Shown piece after piece: positions 61,201-64,000 of a stretch of 64,000 bases of DNA. Source of the stretch: Mangifera indica (Eukaryota > Streptophyta > Magnoliopsida > Sapindales > Anacardiaceae); contig NC_058137.1 of NCBI RefSeq assembly GCF_011075055.1, positions 3,224,001 to 3,288,000 of the forward strand, given 5' to 3'. Both the position numbers and the translations under genes were made by a program. The notes under the pieces are model-generated. The model was not told where the DNA came from. It saw only the letters and a program-made list of their open reading frames with translations, and ran no database searches. Numbering within the stretch: the stretch's first letter is position 1; each line of letters begins with the position of its first letter.

Positions 61201-64000
61201 ATAATTAAATAAATAAAAACATTGGAATTGTGGCCTACTCATGACCATTATTTTCTATGGCATTGGACCCATTTGGGTTCATGTCAAGGCTCCTACTCTA
61301 TCACTCTATAATTATGCTTCATCCCTTAGATTTATTTGTTTAAGTCTTTTAATCAAATTCTTATTACTAAATTCAACCATTTTGCATATATTATAATGTA
61401 GGAATTTGACATTATCAACAACAACGAGGTTGATTCATAATACCAATATAATAAAAATAATAGATGTTCTAATTTGTAACATTTATTATTATACCACTAA
61501 TGTCTAATATGGAATAAAAATTGTAATGTGCGAGTTTCAACCAAACCCAAAATCCATAAAGATTTGAGTGACAATTGGACATAGAGTAGCTTGATTGTCC
61601 TAGCCCGACCAATGCACAACATCTTGTCTCATCAAAGTCTTCAACTTAATTATTTGTTGTAATTTTGAAAATTTTGGTTGGCCATGGTAACTTATTCTAT
61701 ATATTTTTATTAATTAAATAATTTATGCTGCCAAACTTTTTAGCTTTAATTAATGATTCATTTATCAGGAATATGTGGGCATGTGGGCATCAATATATAC
61801 CGTGAAATAATGTCAAAATCCTAACCTAACACTAGGAAGTGGCAAATCTTGGCAGCAAGATATGGATTTGTTGGCAGAAATTCTACCACCAAACTTTGAC
61901 ACCCTATAGAATTAGCCAGCAATTAAGCATCATAAATGGGATTTAAAAGAGAAATCTACCGACAAAATTGTATTAGAAACTTCATAGATGATAATAAACA
62001 GAGGGTTTGAAGTCAAGATAGAAAATGAAAGTGTTTTTCCTAGGATCCCGAATGAGATAAATTATATAATTAAAAAATATTTAAAAATAAAAAAGAAAAC
62101 TTCCCTTTGGCCCCATGAATTTTCTATGGTGCTTTAGTTTATCTTATTTGTGAGTAATATTATTGGCCCTTTCACAATTATATGATTAGATTAGCATCTC
62201 AAAAAGGGTTCATATATTTTGTGACATCGATTTAAATAAAAAGTAGTATTGTTTGCAAAAGGGAGAAAGTTCATTTATTACCCCATTTTTGCCCGAATGA
62301 CAAGTTTCAACCTTGAACTTTGAACATGGCCTTTTTCCACCCTTGAAGGTTATCTTATCATAATGCTGGGTTTGATTGTTACTAGTAAAGAATCATCAAA
62401 TCTTCACCTCAACTTCTATTTGTTTAACTTAAAAAGCAGCCCCATTACACATAATCTTTTTCTCAAGAAAAATACCCTTTTGAAGTTGCTTCCAGGAAAA
62501 CTTATATTCCGAACAAGCACGACGAATATTCTAATTTTTTTCCAGTTAGCAGCTATGCCAGAGCCTCAAGCCCCACCACCATTGCTTAACTTAACACAAA
62601 GAAACAAAATATTATATCATCTTAGTTGGACACCTCAAGGTTTTTATAATTAAAACTTAGCCATATATATTAACTATGCTGCCACGATCACCACCACCAC
62701 CACCCACATTCAATAATGCCAACAGTTAGAAAATTTTTCGTGTCAAAGTCATTCATTTTCATGCCTGCCGATGCCAAAAACGACAGCTGCTACAGGTTGC
62801 TTAACTAATAATGCAGTGTACGATTCTTAATTTTCTATTCGATTTTCTTCCTCAAACCTTCACTGTTAGGCATTTTTTGCATTATAAATTGGTTGTTTGG
62901 TGAAGTGGGGATCCAACTTGGAAGTATCAGGAAAAGCTCTTGCTTTAACGGTAGCAACTACTCCACCCAAAAAATCAGCTTCAGGTTTATCTTAATTATA
63001 TATGAATTAATCATAATTAAAAGGTAGAAAATATTGTCCTTGGCACATGATTTGGGCATCTTCTTGATGATCAAATCTTTTGCGATTCTTCTTAATTAAT
63101 GCGATGAAAATTAAGTGGGTTGTTTCGTACAGAATATGTAGCACAATTGTATCATTTTTCAATGGGAAACTTGTAGTTTGTTTCTCATTTAGCTGTACAG
63201 TGTGTATCGCTTTTCAATTATTGGGCAAAAAATATTTTTAAAGAGTTGAATATTAATTAAAGGGTTCATATATGTAGTGCTTAAACAACTAATCTGGCAG
63301 TGACAGAATAACTTATGATCGCAAAAAGCTTGGTATGTAACATATACCTTATTCCAGGAATAATCAGCTTTAAAAAAAAAAAACCTTTAACAGCAGAAAA
63401 TTCTTGTAAAAGCTATATTATCAAAATCAAAATGCTGAATTATGCCCAAATTATATCACAAACCTAATAGCATATATTACTTTATTTTTAATTTAAAACC
63501 ATCCAATCTAATTGATATTTAGTACGTTAATTACTATCTATTATCAGTAATATAATGGAATACAACATCTTCCTGAAGTTCATAATAAATATATAGGGAA
63601 GACCCTTCTTTATGTTGGTTTAATGCACTTTTCTTGTGGTGTCATAAACAAAGTTCTTCACTTCTCTTGATGGAGTAGCAATTCTATACACTTAGAATCA
63701 CCAAGTTTATCCTTATCCTGATAAGATAATTTTATGGTGGAGATGAAATGAAATCTTCAATGGATATCCAGGATCCGACAAGCAAGGACACCAGGAAGAC
63801 TCATTTATTTTGGTTTATCTATGTGAGAGTATTATTGATGGTAGAGCTGAGAGTCAAGATCTACAGAGAACATGTTTGATATATATAGAGACACAGATTG
63901 GTGTTCCCACGCCAAGAAGCAACAAAACTTCATTTATTAACATATCTCTTGGTGGGCATTGTTTCAGTGTCTCTTCTTTGTATTTTGGTGGTGAATTAAA
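58267..64000. other. AT-rich sequence without a supportable gene
   Basis: Short open frames (60128-60313 and 60920-61135 minus, 62363-62653 plus) show no domain, no conserved splice context and low complexity. Near 63715-63728 is an inverted cttatcctgataag (paired GATAAG/I-box motifs), and at 63880-63890 a TATA-like gatatatatagag. These could belong to the promoter of a gene beyond the right edge, but that is only a guess. Confidence 0.45.

Noticed and set aside
62363..62653. 96-residue open frame near the right edge
   Set aside because: No recognisable domain. The MPEPQAPPPLL segment is low complexity and insufficient for a call.
1..64000. Search for CRISPR arrays, rRNA, tRNA genes, bacterial operons, and retrotransposon or viral coding regions
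   Set aside because: None seen: no regularly spaced repeats with unique spacers, no tRNA A/B-box cloverleaf, and no reverse transcriptase, integrase or capsid-like frames.

Overview
The window is nuclear DNA of a dicot plant. It is AT-rich, its genes are split by GT-AG introns (plus one AT-AC intron), and it is full of small non-autonomous DNA transposons. Several proteins match plant-only families closely: HIPP metallochaperone-like proteins, a DP/E2F partner and ABCB1. I see no retrotransposon coding region, no tRNA or rRNA gene and no CRISPR array.

Region 1 (1-23.4 kb) is repeat-rich and centred on heavy-metal-associated isoprenylated plant protein (HIPP) genes on the minus strand. An intact five-exon HIPP with two HMA domains and a CaaX end lies at 18.2-19.7 kb. 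Two tandem copies of its first three exons lie at the left edge, and the 3' part of the left copy is outside the window. Between them are four partial copies of a roughly 2 kb non-coding block (2.9-9.2 kb), hAT-like MITEs, and members of a long-palindrome (foldback) element family. A conserved non-coding module lies upstream of both HIPP loci (1975, 20515), with a third copy at 22240. Region 2 (23.4-28.9 kb) has no convincing gene but holds two complete foldback elements.

Region 3 (28.9-55.1 kb) is gene-bearing: a decayed, 3'-truncated organellar histidyl-tRNA synthetase pseudogene (+); a DPB-type E2F dimerisation partner (+) with nine exons and a one-base frameshift in exon 4; a MIR530 microRNA foldback (+); a small C2H2 zinc-finger ribosome-biogenesis protein of the ZNF593/Bud20 family (+) whose first intron is a U12-type AT-AC intron; and a complete ten-exon ABCB1 (P-glycoprotein 1) auxin-transporter gene (-). 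A Tourist-like MITE and a hAT-like MITE separate the last two.

Region 4 (55.1-64 kb) lies upstream of ABCB1. It is AT-rich and I found no supportable gene there. The genes do not form a pathway. Exon boundaries were derived by hand from splice signals, phase continuity and remembered family conservation. No alignment or database search was run.
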